A stretch of DNA of 64,000 nucleotides from Desulforamulus putei DSM 12395. GTDB lineage: Bacteria; Bacillota; Desulfotomaculia; Desulfotomaculales; Desulfotomaculaceae. The notes beneath the pieces were generated by a model. That model was not told where the DNA came from. It did not search any database and saw nothing but the letters and a program-made list of their open reading frames with translations. How positions within the stretch are numbered: position 1 is the stretch's first letter; each line of letters opens with the position of its first letter. Below are positions 36,641-46,695 of this stretch, piece by piece. The DNA lies in contig NZ_FQUY01000004.1 of assembly GCF_900129195.1 (NCBI RefSeq), forward strand, positions 67,582 through 131,581. Direction: 5' to 3'. The position numbers were made by a program, and so were the translations under genes.

Positions 36641-36962
36641 ACAAAATCAAAAACAACATGACATTGGACCATCCATTATTGACATATTGTATGAGATCAT
36701 CCTAACCCGTAAGGAAGAAGATATTGAAGGTTCTTATACTAGATACCTGTTTGATCAGGGGATTGATAAGATTTGTAAGAAAGTCGGTGAGGAATCGGCA
36801 GAAGTCATCATTGCCTCCAAAAACGGTAGTCCCCGGGAAATCTCTTGCGAGATAGCAGACTTACTTTATCACCTGCTGGTTCTAATGGCCGAGCGGAAAA
36901 TTCCAGCCCAGGAAGTTTATCTGGAACTGGCCAAAAGGCTAAACAAAACCCTTGGGATTTAA
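36627..36962 (+). CDS. hisE: Phosphoribosyl-ATP pyrophosphohydrolase HisE
   Basis: 111 residues from a GTG at 36627. It hydrolyses phosphoribosyl-ATP, the second step of histidine synthesis. KICKKVGEESAEVIIASKNG and CEIADLLYHLLVLMAER match HisE, including the EExxE / EADxxH metal-binding layout. It is separate from any his operon and instead overlaps two membrane-protein genes. A terminator follows at 37010. Confidence 0.92.
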   Translation: MSIREQNQKQHDIGPSIIDILYEIILTRKEEDIEGSYTRYLFDQGIDKICKKVGEESAEVIIASKNGSPREISCEIADLLYHLLVLMAERKIPAQEVYLELAKRLNKTLGI

Positions 36963-37009
36963 TTATAAATCGTTGCAACACCCCTCATTGTTGCAACCCC
37001 TTTACTATG

Positions 37010-37033
37010 GCACCTAAAAGGGTGCTTTTTTTT
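37010..37033 (+). terminator. Intrinsic terminator of the hisE operon
   Basis: GCACC and GGTGC close a hairpin (loop TAAAAG) followed by T8 on the plus strand, 47 bases after the hisE stop. Two GTTGCAAC palindromes lie just upstream. Confidence 0.85.
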
Positions 37034-37045
37034 GAAAGTTACCAT

Positions 37046-37744
37046 TCAATTATTATTTTTTCTATATCCCCCTCCGGGCCGGATGTTCTGCTGCCGTACT
37101 TCTACAATGATTTTCAACCCTGTTAAACAGATAATCAGCCAGACCCCACCGGCGGCGTAGGCCGCCAACACATCGCTGGGATAATGAACCCCCAGGTAAA
37201 TACGGCTTAAGCCCACGAGAAGAATGATTCCGGTCGCTCCCATTACGCTGAGACGTTGCAGAAACTTTGATTCAAAAAACAAACAAAGAAAGTATCCTAA
37301 CATCCCGTAAAAAATGATTGCCTCCATCGAATGGCCGCTGGGAAAACTGTATCCTGTTTCTTTAATCAAGGGATGAATACTTGGCCTGATTCGATGAAAG
37401 TACCATTTAAGCAGCAGATTAAAAAGGGCACCACCTGATGCTGCGGTTAATAAAAAAATGGCTTCCCAATTTTTCTTCCGGCGAACCATTAGGAACATCG
37501 ATATAATAAGCAAGACCACAATGGCTTTGCCCGAACCGATAAAAGTAAAAAACTTCATCACACCAGTTAACTGCGGGGCGATATACGATTGAACCAGCTG
37601 AATAATTGGATAGTCAAACCGGTATAAATCCTGTTCCCTCAACTCATCGGCAAGCTTTATAAATATCCCGGTAAACACAGAGAGAAAAACCACAGAAGAC
37701 GCAACAAACCTTACTAAGGGTTTCGATAATTTATCTATACTCAT
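37046..37744 (-). CDS. PAP2-family lipid phosphatase
   Basis: 232 residues with about six membrane segments. The three phosphatase signature motifs are present: KWYFHRIRP near residue 113, SFPSGHSM near 133 and SRIYLGVHYPSDV near 180. The family removes phosphate from phosphatidic acid, undecaprenyl diphosphate or related lipids on the outer face of the membrane. A role in recycling undecaprenyl carrier would fit the many surface-polymer genes in this window. Confidence 0.9.
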   Translation of the reverse strand: MSIDKLSKPLVRFVASSVVFLSVFTGIFIKLADELREQDLYRFDYPIIQLVQSYIAPQLTGVMKFFTFIGSGKAIVVLLIISMFLMVRRKKNWEAIFLLTAASGGALFNLLLKWYFHRIRPSIHPLIKETGYSFPSGHSMEAIIFYGMLGYFLCLFFESKFLQRLSVMGATGIILLVGLSRIYLGVHYPSDVLAAYAAGGVWLIICLTGLKIIVEVRQQNIRPGGGYRKNNN

Positions 37745-37779
37745 GGCTAAAGCACCTTCTACTACTGGAAATTATGTAA

Positions 37780-37938
37780 CTCATTGCTGGGTCACCAAAA
37801 CAGCTACCATAACCAGGTTGCCCCCTACCATCATGGAGGCCCCACCTCTGAGATAGCCCCTCCGAAACCAGCCATAACAGCAGCCAGGAGACCCAGTCTT
37901 GCTTCCCGGAGGCCTGTCCGTTTCCAAACAAACCCTAA
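37780..37938 (-). pseudogene. Fragment of a tungstate-type ABC permease (TupB-like), frameshifted
   Basis: The minus strand reads GLLAAVMAGFGGAISEVG in one frame and SMMVGGNLVMVAVLVTQQ then stop in another, with the change near GTGGGG at about 37840. This is the core of TupB/WtpB-type permeases (EVGxxxMVGGN). The N-terminal two-thirds and the partner genes are absent. It is a decayed tungstate-uptake gene. Confidence 0.6.
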
Positions 37939-38007
37939 CGGCTTATGGGCCAGACCACTCACACCAGGTCCATAAGCTCGGAGATTTTATCAAGTTTTTA
38001 GAGGTTC

Positions 38008-39189
38008 TTAGTCCCTATAGATAAAGCTATATTCCATGGGCAGGCTGTTATTTAACCCCTTGCTGAACAACAGCTGGTAGATATCCAGCCCGGAGACCCG
38101 GAAGGAAGCGGCGCAGCCCCTTAGATAAAGGCCCCACATGCGGACAAACCGCTCGTCGAACTTTTCCCGCACCTTGTCGCAGCACCGGGTGAAATTGGTA
38201 TACCAGTGATCCAGCGTTTTGGCATAGTGCAGCCGCAGGCTTTCAGCGTGCAGCAGGTGAAACCGGTATTCCGGCAGCAGCCCGATAATCTCCCGCAGGG
38301 AAGGAATATAACCACCGGGGAAAATGTATTTTTCGATCCAGGCGTTGACCGGTTCCTCGGTCATGCCCGTAATGGTGTGCAGCAGTGACAGCCCACCGGG
38401 CACCAGCAGATTGTTAACCCGGTCCATATAACTCGGTATGTTGTCTTTCCCCACATGTTCAAACATGCCCACACTGACAATTTTGTCAAATTGGTAATCC
38501 CGCTCAGAAAGATCCAGGTAGTTAGCCAGTTGAATATCTACCTGACCCTCCAGCCCTAATTCCCGTACCCTCTGCCGGGCACCTTCGTATTGCTGGTCAC
38601 TTAGCGTAATGCCCAGGGCACGGACACCATACTGTTGGGCTGCCCGGATCACCAGCCAACCCCAGCCGCAGCCGATATCCAGCAGGCGCTCGCCAGGCTT
38701 TAGCTGAAGTTTTTTAAGAATGTGGTCAATCTTATTGATTTGAGCCTGGTACAGAGAATCGTCAGGTTGTTTAAAATAGGCGCAGGAATAACTCAGGGTT
38801 TCGTCCAGCCACAGGCTGAAAAAGTCATTACCCAAATCGTAATGGTGCTCAATGTTTTGCTTTTGCTTTCGCTTACCGGCCACCGTCTGAAACAAGCCGG
38901 TAAGTTTTCCGGTGATTCCGGCGGGCTTTAACCGGTCCTTGTTTTCCTCAATGATACGGATAATCTCTTCAAATTCCCCTGTGAAGTCCCAGTCCCCTTC
39001 CATGTAGGCTTCACCCAGGGACAGCAGCGGGTTGTCCGGGTTAAAGGTTGAGGAAAGGGGTTTTTTAAAGATGATGTTGACAACCGGCGGTGACTGCCCG
39101 TACCGGCAGACCTCACCGTCCCAAAAAGTTACTGTGAAATTTCCCACCTTAAACCGTTCAAACAGGTCTTTCATCATGTCCTTTGTCAT
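38008..39189 (-). CDS. cfa: Cyclopropane-fatty-acyl-phospholipid synthase
   Basis: 393 residues. It converts unsaturated chains in membrane phospholipids into cyclopropane rings, using S-adenosylmethionine. SAM motif LLDIGCGWGWLVIRAA at about residue 175; family features NIEHHYDLGNDFFSLWLDE, ETLSYSCAYF and SVGMFEHVGKDN; conserved PGGYIPSL near 300. Length fits the family. The ribosome binding site GGGGG is upstream of ATG 39189. The frameshifted zinc-ribbon gene precedes it by 37 bases. Confidence 0.94.
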   Translation of the reverse strand: MTKDMMKDLFERFKVGNFTVTFWDGEVCRYGQSPPVVNIIFKKPLSSTFNPDNPLLSLGEAYMEGDWDFTGEFEEIIRIIEENKDRLKPAGITGKLTGLFQTVAGKRKQKQNIEHHYDLGNDFFSLWLDETLSYSCAYFKQPDDSLYQAQINKIDHILKKLQLKPGERLLDIGCGWGWLVIRAAQQYGVRALGITLSDQQYEGARQRVRELGLEGQVDIQLANYLDLSERDYQFDKIVSVGMFEHVGKDNIPSYMDRVNNLLVPGGLSLLHTITGMTEEPVNAWIEKYIFPGGYIPSLREIIGLLPEYRFHLLHAESLRLHYAKTLDHWYTNFTRCCDKVREKFDERFVRMWGLYLRGCAASFRVSGLDIYQLLFSKGLNNSLPMEYSFIYRD

Positions 39190-39226
39190 GCTTTTGACCC
39201 CCTTACTCTGGTTGTTGGGATTTTCT

Positions 39227-39449
39227 TCAGCGTTCTTTTTGTTCTGTTGGGCTAACCGTTGGCAGGTCCGCCCCTTGCTCGTTTGCTTTACTTTGCAGGC
39301 TTTCCAGGCAGAGTTCTACGATGTCAAGACACTTAAAACAGCTCGGGCAGAATGCTTGCCCGTCTTTATACAGGGCTCTTTTCTTCCGGCACCGGTCTCC
39401 CACAAGACTGGCATAAAAATTCTGCCTTGCTTCTGTTTTTACCTTTCAC
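39227..39449 (-). pseudogene. Small zinc-ribbon protein gene with a frameshift
   Basis: A GTG at 39449 (AAGGTGAG upstream) starts KGKNRSKAEFLCQSCGRPVP; after the run GAAGAAAAG the frame changes, and the rest reads ALYKDGQAFCPSCFKCLD and further to TGA at 39227. Together this is a short protein with CxxC pairs, like a zinc-ribbon or LIM-like fold. Total length 223 bases, not a multiple of three. The slip is at an A-run, so a sequencing error is possible. Confidence 0.5.
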
Positions 39450-39492
39450 CGTACTCACCTTACTTGCTGGTATGCCTGTTTATAATCCCACC

Positions 39493-41170
<1,678 letters not shown>

Positions 41171-41185
41171 GTTCAATTTTCCCTT

Positions 41186-41213
41186 ATTATATCACAAACC
41201 GTTTATTAGGCAA
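41186..41213 (-). promoter_or_regulatory. Promoter of the fluoride-riboswitch unit
   Basis: On the minus strand TTGCCT (41213-41208), 16 bases, TATAAT (41191-41186), with an extended TG two bases ahead of the -10. Transcription would begin just before the aptamer. Confidence 0.75.
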
Positions 41214-41322
41214 GAAACTTTTGTCATGTTTTTTATCGTTTTTATCGAAACGTCCTTTGCTAAATCAGAAAAACCGTGGTATGGTAATACAAAAACAGAA
41301 CCCTTTGTAAAGAGGTGTTTGT

Positions 41323-41460
41323 ATGAAAATTTTACTGGCCGTGGACAATTCGGAAAACGCCCTGCGGGCCGGGCAATATGTGGTTAAACTGGCATCGGCG
41401 CTCTGGCCCACAAACTCAGTGTGTCAATATTCCCCTATGGTAATTGGCTGTTTTTCTTAG
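41323..41460 (+). pseudogene. Truncated universal-stress-protein (UspA-like) gene
   Basis: An ATG at 41323 (AGAGGTGT upstream) gives KILLAVDNSENALRAGQYVV, the usual UspA opening. After LASAL a two-base insertion changes the frame and the gene stops at 41458; about 110 residues are missing. It faces away from the fluoride unit. Confidence 0.7.
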
Positions 41461-41506
41461 AAAATGGAAGCCAATTGACTTATTATGTGATTTGGGGCAG
41501 CGGTGC

Positions 41507-41597
41507 AATTCAAGTCAAGAACCGTCCCCGACTTGAATTTATGCCATGGATGCCCTCCAACGGGGCGGCAGACTCAAGAGAACCGTCCCCTTGATTC
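41507..41597. repeat. Two AGAACCGTCCCC hairpin repeats
   Basis: First copy: AATTCAAGTC (41507-41516) pairs perfectly with GACTTGAATT (41530-41539) around a 13-base loop with AAGAACCGTCCCC. Second copy: GACTCAAGAG at 41571 with the standard core and the tail CTTGATTC to 41597. Only 31 bases lie between them. Confidence 0.85.
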
Positions 41598-41599
41598 TC

Positions 41600-41668
41600 C
41601 ATTAATCCAAGGAGTAAGACGAAACCCGGCCAATTTTGTGACAATACTGCCGAACTTTAATAAATCAT
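41600..41668. repeat. 69-bp dispersed repeat, copy 2
   Basis: Same orientation and about 94 percent identity with 13236-13304. The copy overlaps the 3' end of the stalk-domain protein gene, whose stop codon (41657) lies inside it. Confidence 0.75.
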
Positions 41669-42256
41669 AAAGGTATATAATGCAAATATGGTGGAAAGCA
41701 GCCCTTTAACCAGAGACGGGTCCGGCTTCACCGCTCCCGTCTCCTGTCCGGGGGCATCCGGAACCGGCCTTTGGTCCCCGGAAGGATAAAGCTGCACCGC
41801 ATTGGCGGCTGTGTCAAAGTTCACCCGGTAGCCGAACACCTCTGCCACATACCTAGCCGGCAGATACAGCCGGTTGTCCCTGAACACAGGCGCCGCATCC
41901 ATTTGCGCAACAGTGACATGGTTGCCCCGGATAACGGTATACTCCTTCCTGTCCAGGCGGAAAACCACACCATTGCCGCCCTTCGTTAAAATAAGCAGCC
42001 CGTGATCTCCCCCGTCACTGACCCACTTCACTGCAGCCCCCAGGGCTTCGCCCAGATAACGCAGGGGCACGTAGGTCCTGCCGTTGCTGATAAAGGTTTG
42101 GGCCTCCATGGCCTGTTCCTGCCCGTTGACGGCGTAGACCTTCTTTCCTACCGGAAAGGCAATTTGGCTTTCACTGGCCATGGCCGGCAGGCAGAAAGCA
42201 GACACCATCAATAAAACAAACATGATTAAAGCAGTTCTCAAAATTGTCTGTCTCAC
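41657..42256 (-). CDS. Exported protein with copper-amine-oxidase-type stalk domains
   Basis: 199 residues with a signal peptide ending CLPAMASES. Two stalk-type units follow: SNGRTYVPLRYLGEALGAAV near residue 60 and NRLYLPARYVAEVFGYRV near 130. Such proteins decorate the surface of Desulfotomaculum-type cells and often accompany wall enzymes. The last 20 residues are hydrophobic (GLLSTIFALYTFMIY) and come from the 69-bp repeat, so the C-terminus looks altered by insertion. Confidence 0.75.
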   Translation of the reverse strand: MRQTILRTALIMFVLLMVSAFCLPAMASESQIAFPVGKKVYAVNGQEQAMEAQTFISNGRTYVPLRYLGEALGAAVKWVSDGGDHGLLILTKGGNGVVFRLDRKEYTVIRGNHVTVAQMDAAPVFRDNRLYLPARYVAEVFGYRVNFDTAANAVQLYPSGDQRPVPDAPGQETGAVKPDPSLVKGLLSTIFALYTFMIY

Positions 42257-42367
42257 CCCGGAGCGCTCCCTTAAACTTCAAAATTTTAAGTAATAAATCA
42301 AGAAACCAGGGAGAAAACCCCTTACTCCCTGGCTCCTGTTCATTACAAGACTGGGGAAAACCATCCG

Positions 42368-43663
42368 CTATAAAGGCGCTGAAGGAAGCCAGCTGCTGAT
42401 CCCGGAACCGGCCCCGCCTTCCTGGGCGCTGTTGTGAACCGGGTTTTGCTGAGTACCGGCAGCGCCGCCGTTGTTTTGCTCATTGCCGGATTCCCCGGAA
42501 GGATTCACTATGATCTGGACATTGCTCCCTCTGGGAACCCCGGACTGCGGCTTCTGCCGGCTCGATTTAATATCAACACTGTTATTGTCGTCCGGATTTG
42601 TTTTGGTATCAGGAACAGATTCCGCTTCCTTGACCGGAGTCAGGTTCACCGTCCGGGATTCCCCGGTCTTTGTCTTCGGAGTCGTTTCCTTCGCCATATT
42701 CCTGGTATTTACGTTTTCCTCACCCAGCACCACATTATAGACCTTGCCGTCCCGGATCAGGGACTCCGCCACCATCCTGGCCTGTTCAGGGTCCACGCTC
42801 CAGTAGCTGACGCCGTTCATATTCAGGAACTTGCCCGGCATGGTCTGGGTAACAATCTCTACATTGCTCAAATTCTGGGCCGCCCTAGCCAATGTAATCA
42901 TCTGGGTCAGGCCCAGGTTGGTCTCCAGGTATTTATTAATGGTAGGCACCAGTTTGGGGAGCTTGGTGATGGTGGAAGGCTGCATCATTTCCTTGGCCAG
43001 GGCCTTGAGAAACTTCTGCTGCCGCTCGGTCCGGGACACGTCCCCCAGGGCGTCGCTTCTAAAGCGCACGTACTGCAGGGCCTTGTTGCCGTCCAGCCTC
43101 TGTACCCCCGGGTATAAATCAATCTTTTGCAGGTCCGGTACGTCATAGGGGTCGTAATGATACATCCGTTTTTCCACATCAATGGTCACGCCGCCCAGTG
43201 CGTCCACAATATCCCGGAAGCCGCGGACATTGGTCATCAAATAATGATCAATTTTTACTCCTGTCAGATCAGAAACGGTCTCCATCACCAGCTCGGGCCC
43301 GCCGTACACATTGGCCGAGTTAATTTTGTCAAAGCCATGGCCGGGAATATTCACCCGGGTATCCCTGGGGATGGAAATCATGGCAATGCGGTTGTGCTCC
43401 TTATCCACACTCACCAGGATAAGGCTGTCGGTACGGGTTTTCGTTTCCCCCTCCCGGGCATCAATACCCATGAGGAGGAAGTTCATGCGTTTTTTCAGAA
43501 TATCCTCTTCCCCGGGTTCATCCCCGCCCATTCCCAGAGGACCCTTTCCGTCAAAAAGGAACTGATTGGCTAAAACATAGCCAACGCCCAAAACCAATAC
43601 TAAGAAGGAACAAAAGAGCATAAAGGGCAATATCTTCAGCTTTCTGCGTTTTCTGCGTTCCAT
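42368..43663 (-). CDS. LytR-CpsA-Psr (LCP) family cell-wall polymer ligase
   Basis: About 431 residues from the ATG at 43663 (AGAGGTG upstream); the TTG/ATG further out has none. One membrane anchor (FMLFCSFLVLVLGVGYVLAN) and then the LCP domain: MNFLLMGIDAREG, TDSLILVSVD, SIPRDTRVNIPGHGFDKIN, LDGNKALQYVRFRSD. The C-terminal 150 residues hold a LytR_C-like part and an Asn/Ser-rich tail. LCP enzymes attach teichoic-acid-type or capsular polymers from lipid carriers to peptidoglycan. Confidence 0.93.
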   Translation of the reverse strand: MERRKRRKLKILPFMLFCSFLVLVLGVGYVLANQFLFDGKGPLGMGGDEPGEEDILKKRMNFLLMGIDAREGETKTRTDSLILVSVDKEHNRIAMISIPRDTRVNIPGHGFDKINSANVYGGPELVMETVSDLTGVKIDHYLMTNVRGFRDIVDALGGVTIDVEKRMYHYDPYDVPDLQKIDLYPGVQRLDGNKALQYVRFRSDALGDVSRTERQQKFLKALAKEMMQPSTITKLPKLVPTINKYLETNLGLTQMITLARAAQNLSNVEIVTQTMPGKFLNMNGVSYWSVDPEQARMVAESLIRDGKVYNVVLGEENVNTRNMAKETTPKTKTGESRTVNLTPVKEAESVPDTKTNPDDNNSVDIKSSRQKPQSGVPRGSNVQIIVNPSGESGNEQNNGGAAGTQQNPVHNSAQEGGAGSGISSWLPSAPL

Positions 43664-43894
43664 GTTCGCACCTCTTTCCAATACAAAGTGGCATACAAAA
43701 GTATTGTAACATTGTTCAGCGGTAGGATTCAACGCCAATAACAGGCACTTACCGAAGAGGCCCGCCGCCGCTGCACATAACGCGGAGTAAACGTTGCAAA
43801 AGCCATCGATCCGATGTTGGAAAATTATTGTTCTATTTCGACGTTAAAGTTTATCCACCTGCAAATATCCTGTTAATATAGACGAAAACAGGCG

Positions 43895-43935
43895 CAAAAA
43901 ATAACACTCTTTTTGCAATTCCGCCAAGAGTGTTA
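43895..43935 (-). terminator. Intrinsic terminator of the WecG/TagA gene
   Basis: TAACACTCTT (43902-43911) and AAGAGTGTTA (43926-43935) form a perfect 10-bp stem and on the minus strand are followed by TTTTTT. The stop codon of the gene lies in the stem. Confidence 0.88.
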
Positions 43936-44661
43936 CAGCTTCAGCACATATTTTTTGATGACCAGCCAGGCAAACTTGGGCAGCACCAGCTGCCTCCTCC
44001 AGCGGCGGGGCTCTTTAATCAACCGCCCCAGCCATTCCAACTGCAGCTTCCGCAGCCAGGGAGAGACCCGCTGCATCCGGCCGGCGATCACATCCAGACT
44101 GCCGCCTACGCCCATGGAGACAGGCACTCCCAGGCGGTCTTTATATTTATAAATCCACTGCTCCTGCTTTGGCATGCCCAGGGCCACAAAGAGCAAATGC
44201 GGTTGGGCGGCTTTAATTTGGCTAACAATGTCTTCTTCCTCTACCTCCTTAAAATAGCCGTGGCAGGTACCCACAATGTTCAGGGAAGGATATTGTTTCC
44301 TCAGGTTCTCTGCCGCTGCCTCAGCCACCCCGGGGGCCGCCCCCAGCAAAAATATTCCCCAGCCCTCTTTTTCTGCCATCGGCATCAGGTGCAGCATCAG
44401 GTCAATGCCCGTTACCCTTTCCGGCACCGGCGTCCCCGCCATCCGGGACGCCCAAACAATGCCGGCCCCGTCGGGGGTTACCAGGTCCGCCCGGTTCACC
44501 GGTTCCATTAATTCGGGCTGAAGCTGGGCCCGGTAGAGATATTCCGGGTTAAGGGTAATAATTTGGCAGGACTTACCGCACTTCACCAGTTGGGCTACCC
44601 GCTGCACTGTCTCCTGCATGGTAAGGCTGTCTATGGCTGCACCTAAAAGATTGACACGCAT
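43933..44661 (-). CDS. WecG/TagA/CpsF-family glycosyltransferase
   Basis: About 242 residues from the ATG at 44661, preceded by GGAGGAGAG; the longer frame to 44694 has no such site. RVNLLGAAIDSLTMQETVQ, VTPDGAGIVWASR, GIFLLGAAPGVAEAAAENL and VALGMPKQEQWIYKY are signatures of the family, which transfers ManNAc or ManNAcA to lipid-linked GlcNAc in wall or teichoic-acid polymer synthesis. It ends in a clear terminator. Confidence 0.93.
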   Translation of the reverse strand: MRVNLLGAAIDSLTMQETVQRVAQLVKCGKSCQIITLNPEYLYRAQLQPELMEPVNRADLVTPDGAGIVWASRMAGTPVPERVTGIDLMLHLMPMAEKEGWGIFLLGAAPGVAEAAAENLRKQYPSLNIVGTCHGYFKEVEEEDIVSQIKAAQPHLLFVALGMPKQEQWIYKYKDRLGVPVSMGVGGSLDVIAGRMQRVSPWLRKLQLEWLGRLIKEPRRWRRQLVLPKFAWLVIKKYVLKL

Positions 44662-44843
44662 ATACGCTCTCCTCCTGTGGTTGTCCAGGTTCATTATACC
44701 CTTATCTTATGCAACAGCCAACCACCGATATAAGAAAATCAGACAGCCCGGCCGGGAGTTTTGTGCCGACAGCCGCCCTTTCGAATTAGGACAGGTTGAA
44801 TAATGCTGCGGGTATTATAATACAGATTAAGGGAGGGGGTTCT

Positions 44844-45182
44844 ATGGAATACCAGGTTAAGGCCTTGGCCGCGAGAATGGATAGTCTGGAAAATACCATG
44901 AACCAGGTTAATGAAAACGCAGCTCAATTAGTCAGAATGGTGGCTAAAGTATTGGAAGAACAAAACTTGATGAAGGCAGAAATGGTGGAATTGAAATCAG
45001 AGATGGCAGGAATGAAGACAGAAATAACAGAATTGAAATCTGAAATGACAGAGATAAATGACAGGCTTGACAATATGAACGGTAAACTGAACTTTTTGGT
45101 CTCGGATGCAGAATTCCTGAGCCGTGAGACTTTCCAAGATAAGTTAGAGATAAACCGAATTAAAAAGCAAATAGAGGCGTAA
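44844..45182 (+). CDS. Coiled-coil protein of unknown function
   Basis: 112 residues from the ATG at 44844, with GGGAGGGGG seven bases upstream. The body is a long heptad coiled coil (ELKSEMAGMKTEITELKSEM), with no membrane segment. It resembles the incomplete gene at the left edge of the window in layout and composition. Function unknown. The first repeat hairpin at 45190 follows it directly. Confidence 0.7.
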   Translation: MEYQVKALAARMDSLENTMNQVNENAAQLVRMVAKVLEEQNLMKAEMVELKSEMAGMKTEITELKSEMTEINDRLDNMNGKLNFLVSDAEFLSRETFQDKLEINRIKKQIEA

Positions 45183-45189
45183 TATCACA

Positions 45190-45216
45190 GACTCAAGAAA
45201 ACCGTCCCCTTGATTC
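45190..45216. repeat. AGAACCGTCCCC hairpin repeat (variant core AAAACCGTCCCC)
   Basis: GACTCAAGAAAACCGTCCCC then TTGATTC. It differs from the standard copy at one base of the core (AGAACC to AAAACC) and lies four bases ahead of the 70-bp hairpin at 45221. Confidence 0.75.
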
Positions 45217-45220
45217 TGTT

Positions 45221-45290
45221 GTTTAGTGAAGTGCCAAGCACCTTTTGGAAATCCCTGGCAGCGGTTTTCTGCCAGGGATTTCCTCGAGCA
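45221..45290. repeat. 70-bp hairpin repeat, copy 1 (left flank of the Rpn gene)
   Basis: GGAAATCCCTGGCAG (45247-45261) pairs perfectly with CTGCCAGGGATTTCC (45269-45283) around the loop CGGTTTT, preceded by AGTGCCAAGCACC. The second copy is at 46696-46766 in the same orientation, with one G-U type difference in the stem. Confidence 0.85.
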
Positions 45291-45311
45291 GAGATTTTAG
45301 CTTTGTTTTTT

Positions 45312-46211
45312 TCAGTTTCTTGTTCCCAGTACTACCGCCTGAGCCTCTTCAATTGTTCCTGCTGTGTAAATGCTGTTTATTATCCGGTTCAGCTCGTCCA
45401 GGCTGGAAATACCTCTCACCTGTTGCTGCAGCCCCAGTGATGCTGTGCCAAACCTGACTCCGAGGTATTTGCAGATGGCTTCCTGGGCCATTTCTGCCTT
45501 GCCCCTGGCCTCAGCCTCCGCCCTCTCTTCCTTGACCCACTCCTGGAATATGGGTGATTCCATGACCATTTCCCTCCTTATCATCGAAAGCACCAGATCC
45601 GGCGGAAACTTGCCGCCGGCCAGTATCGCCATCACCGCCAACAGGTCCAGCTGCAGCACTTCGTCCTCTATCTCCTGCACCGCGGCCATGCTTTCCCTCA
45701 TCGCCTGCTCCGGGGTCTCGTCGTCGTCCTCGCCCCGCATCAGCGGCAGCAGGGGGTACAGTCCCACCAGTCGGCTTGCTATGACCGGCTGCCTGCGCTC
45801 GTCCCACACCCGTATCACCGTGTAGGAGTACTCCAGCAGCCCTCCGTCCCACCTATCCCGCAGCCTGTGCAGGCCGTTATCGTCATCCTGGAAGAAGAAC
45901 ACGACCACTTGCCTTATCGGCGGCGTCCCCCTTCCGTCCGTCAGGGTGGCTTCCCATATGTCGCTCCTGTAGCGGAGCATCCTGGCGGGGAGCGCGTTGT
46001 CCCGGTAACCCATCGGCTCGAAGTTGAGCAGGTACTGCCCGCCGGGGTCGGTTATCTCCAGCACGCTGTCCAGCCTCGATTCTTTCTTCGGGGTGTAGTT
46101 CGTCTTGAATTTCGTCACCCACTCTTCCCTGCAGCCCGGCTGCACGTACCTGGCCCAGTCCGCCGGCCTGAGTTCGATGAGTTTCTTTATCGGTATGTCG
46201 ATCTTGGGCAT
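45312..46211 (-). CDS. Rpn-type putative recombination-promoting nuclease / transposase-like
   Basis: 299 residues. The N-terminal 150 residues show the PD-(D/E)XK-like core of the Rpn/YhgA family: RLDSVLEITDPGGQYLLNFE and PARMLRYRSDIWEA near 45-90, with RQVVVFFFQ after. A hydrophilic acidic stretch follows (RGEDDDETPEQAM), then PIFQEWVKEERAEAEARGKA and a helical C-terminus of the DUF4351 type. Rpn proteins promote RecA-independent DNA transfer or cleave DNA. It is bracketed by the two hairpin repeats at 45221 and 46696. Confidence 0.75.
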   Translation of the reverse strand: MPKIDIPIKKLIELRPADWARYVQPGCREEWVTKFKTNYTPKKESRLDSVLEITDPGGQYLLNFEPMGYRDNALPARMLRYRSDIWEATLTDGRGTPPIRQVVVFFFQDDDNGLHRLRDRWDGGLLEYSYTVIRVWDERRQPVIASRLVGLYPLLPLMRGEDDDETPEQAMRESMAAVQEIEDEVLQLDLLAVMAILAGGKFPPDLVLSMIRREMVMESPIFQEWVKEERAEAEARGKAEMAQEAICKYLGVRFGTASLGLQQQVRGISSLDELNRIINSIYTAGTIEEAQAVVLGTRN

Positions 46212-46652
46212 CTTGCTGTTTGCTCACCCTTCCTGTTTACATTTTACCACATTGTCTCCTTTTTTCTAATCACCGGATCTTTTTTCCTGCTCGCTCACCC
46301 CTGTTTTTTTATTTCCTGGCCGAGATGGAATAGGCCGCTTCACTGACCGCCTAATTTAGATTAGGCAGCGAGTCTCCGACCGCCCGGTTGCCCGCCTCCC
46401 GATGGCCGCCGTGGCACCCGCAATCTCCCCGCCCCGGGGCAATTCTTTTGCAGCGAGCCGGGCCGCCGCCGCGAACAAGGAGGGGGCCAACTGCTTACAA
46501 CGGCGGTTGGCCCCCTCCTTCTCGAATTGCCAGAATTGTGCCCGAATTGTGCGGCGGTACGACCCCTTCGGGAGGGAAAGGCGACCCCCGGGGGATTTCC
46601 CCGGAGGCCTTTTCCGACCCGAGCACGACCCCTTCAAATTGTCTTCTTGCGC
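46212..46652. other. GC-rich gap with a 15-bp hairpin, between the Rpn gene and the next repeats
   Basis: AAGGAGGGGGCCAAC (46477-46491) pairs perfectly with GTTGGCCCCCTCCTT (46506-46520) around a 14-base loop; no T-run follows, so it is not a clear terminator. Open frames at 46356-46691 (-) and 46388-46701 (+) are GC-driven and have no recognisable content. Confidence 0.5.
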
Positions 46653-46675
46653 CACAAGAGAACCGTCCCCTTGTG
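46653..46675. repeat. AGAACCGTCCCC hairpin repeat with a changed stem
   Basis: CACAAG (46653-46658) pairs with CTTGTG (46670-46675) around AGAACCGTCCC. The outer base pairs differ from the other copies (CA/TG instead of T/A) but still pair, which is compensatory change. Confidence 0.8.
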
Positions 46676-46695
46676 TTGATAGTGCCTTCACTTTA

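Noticed and set aside
36484-36672. Minus-strand frame opposite the small membrane protein and hisE
   Set aside because: It is a shadow of two overlapping genes with good starts on the plus strand.
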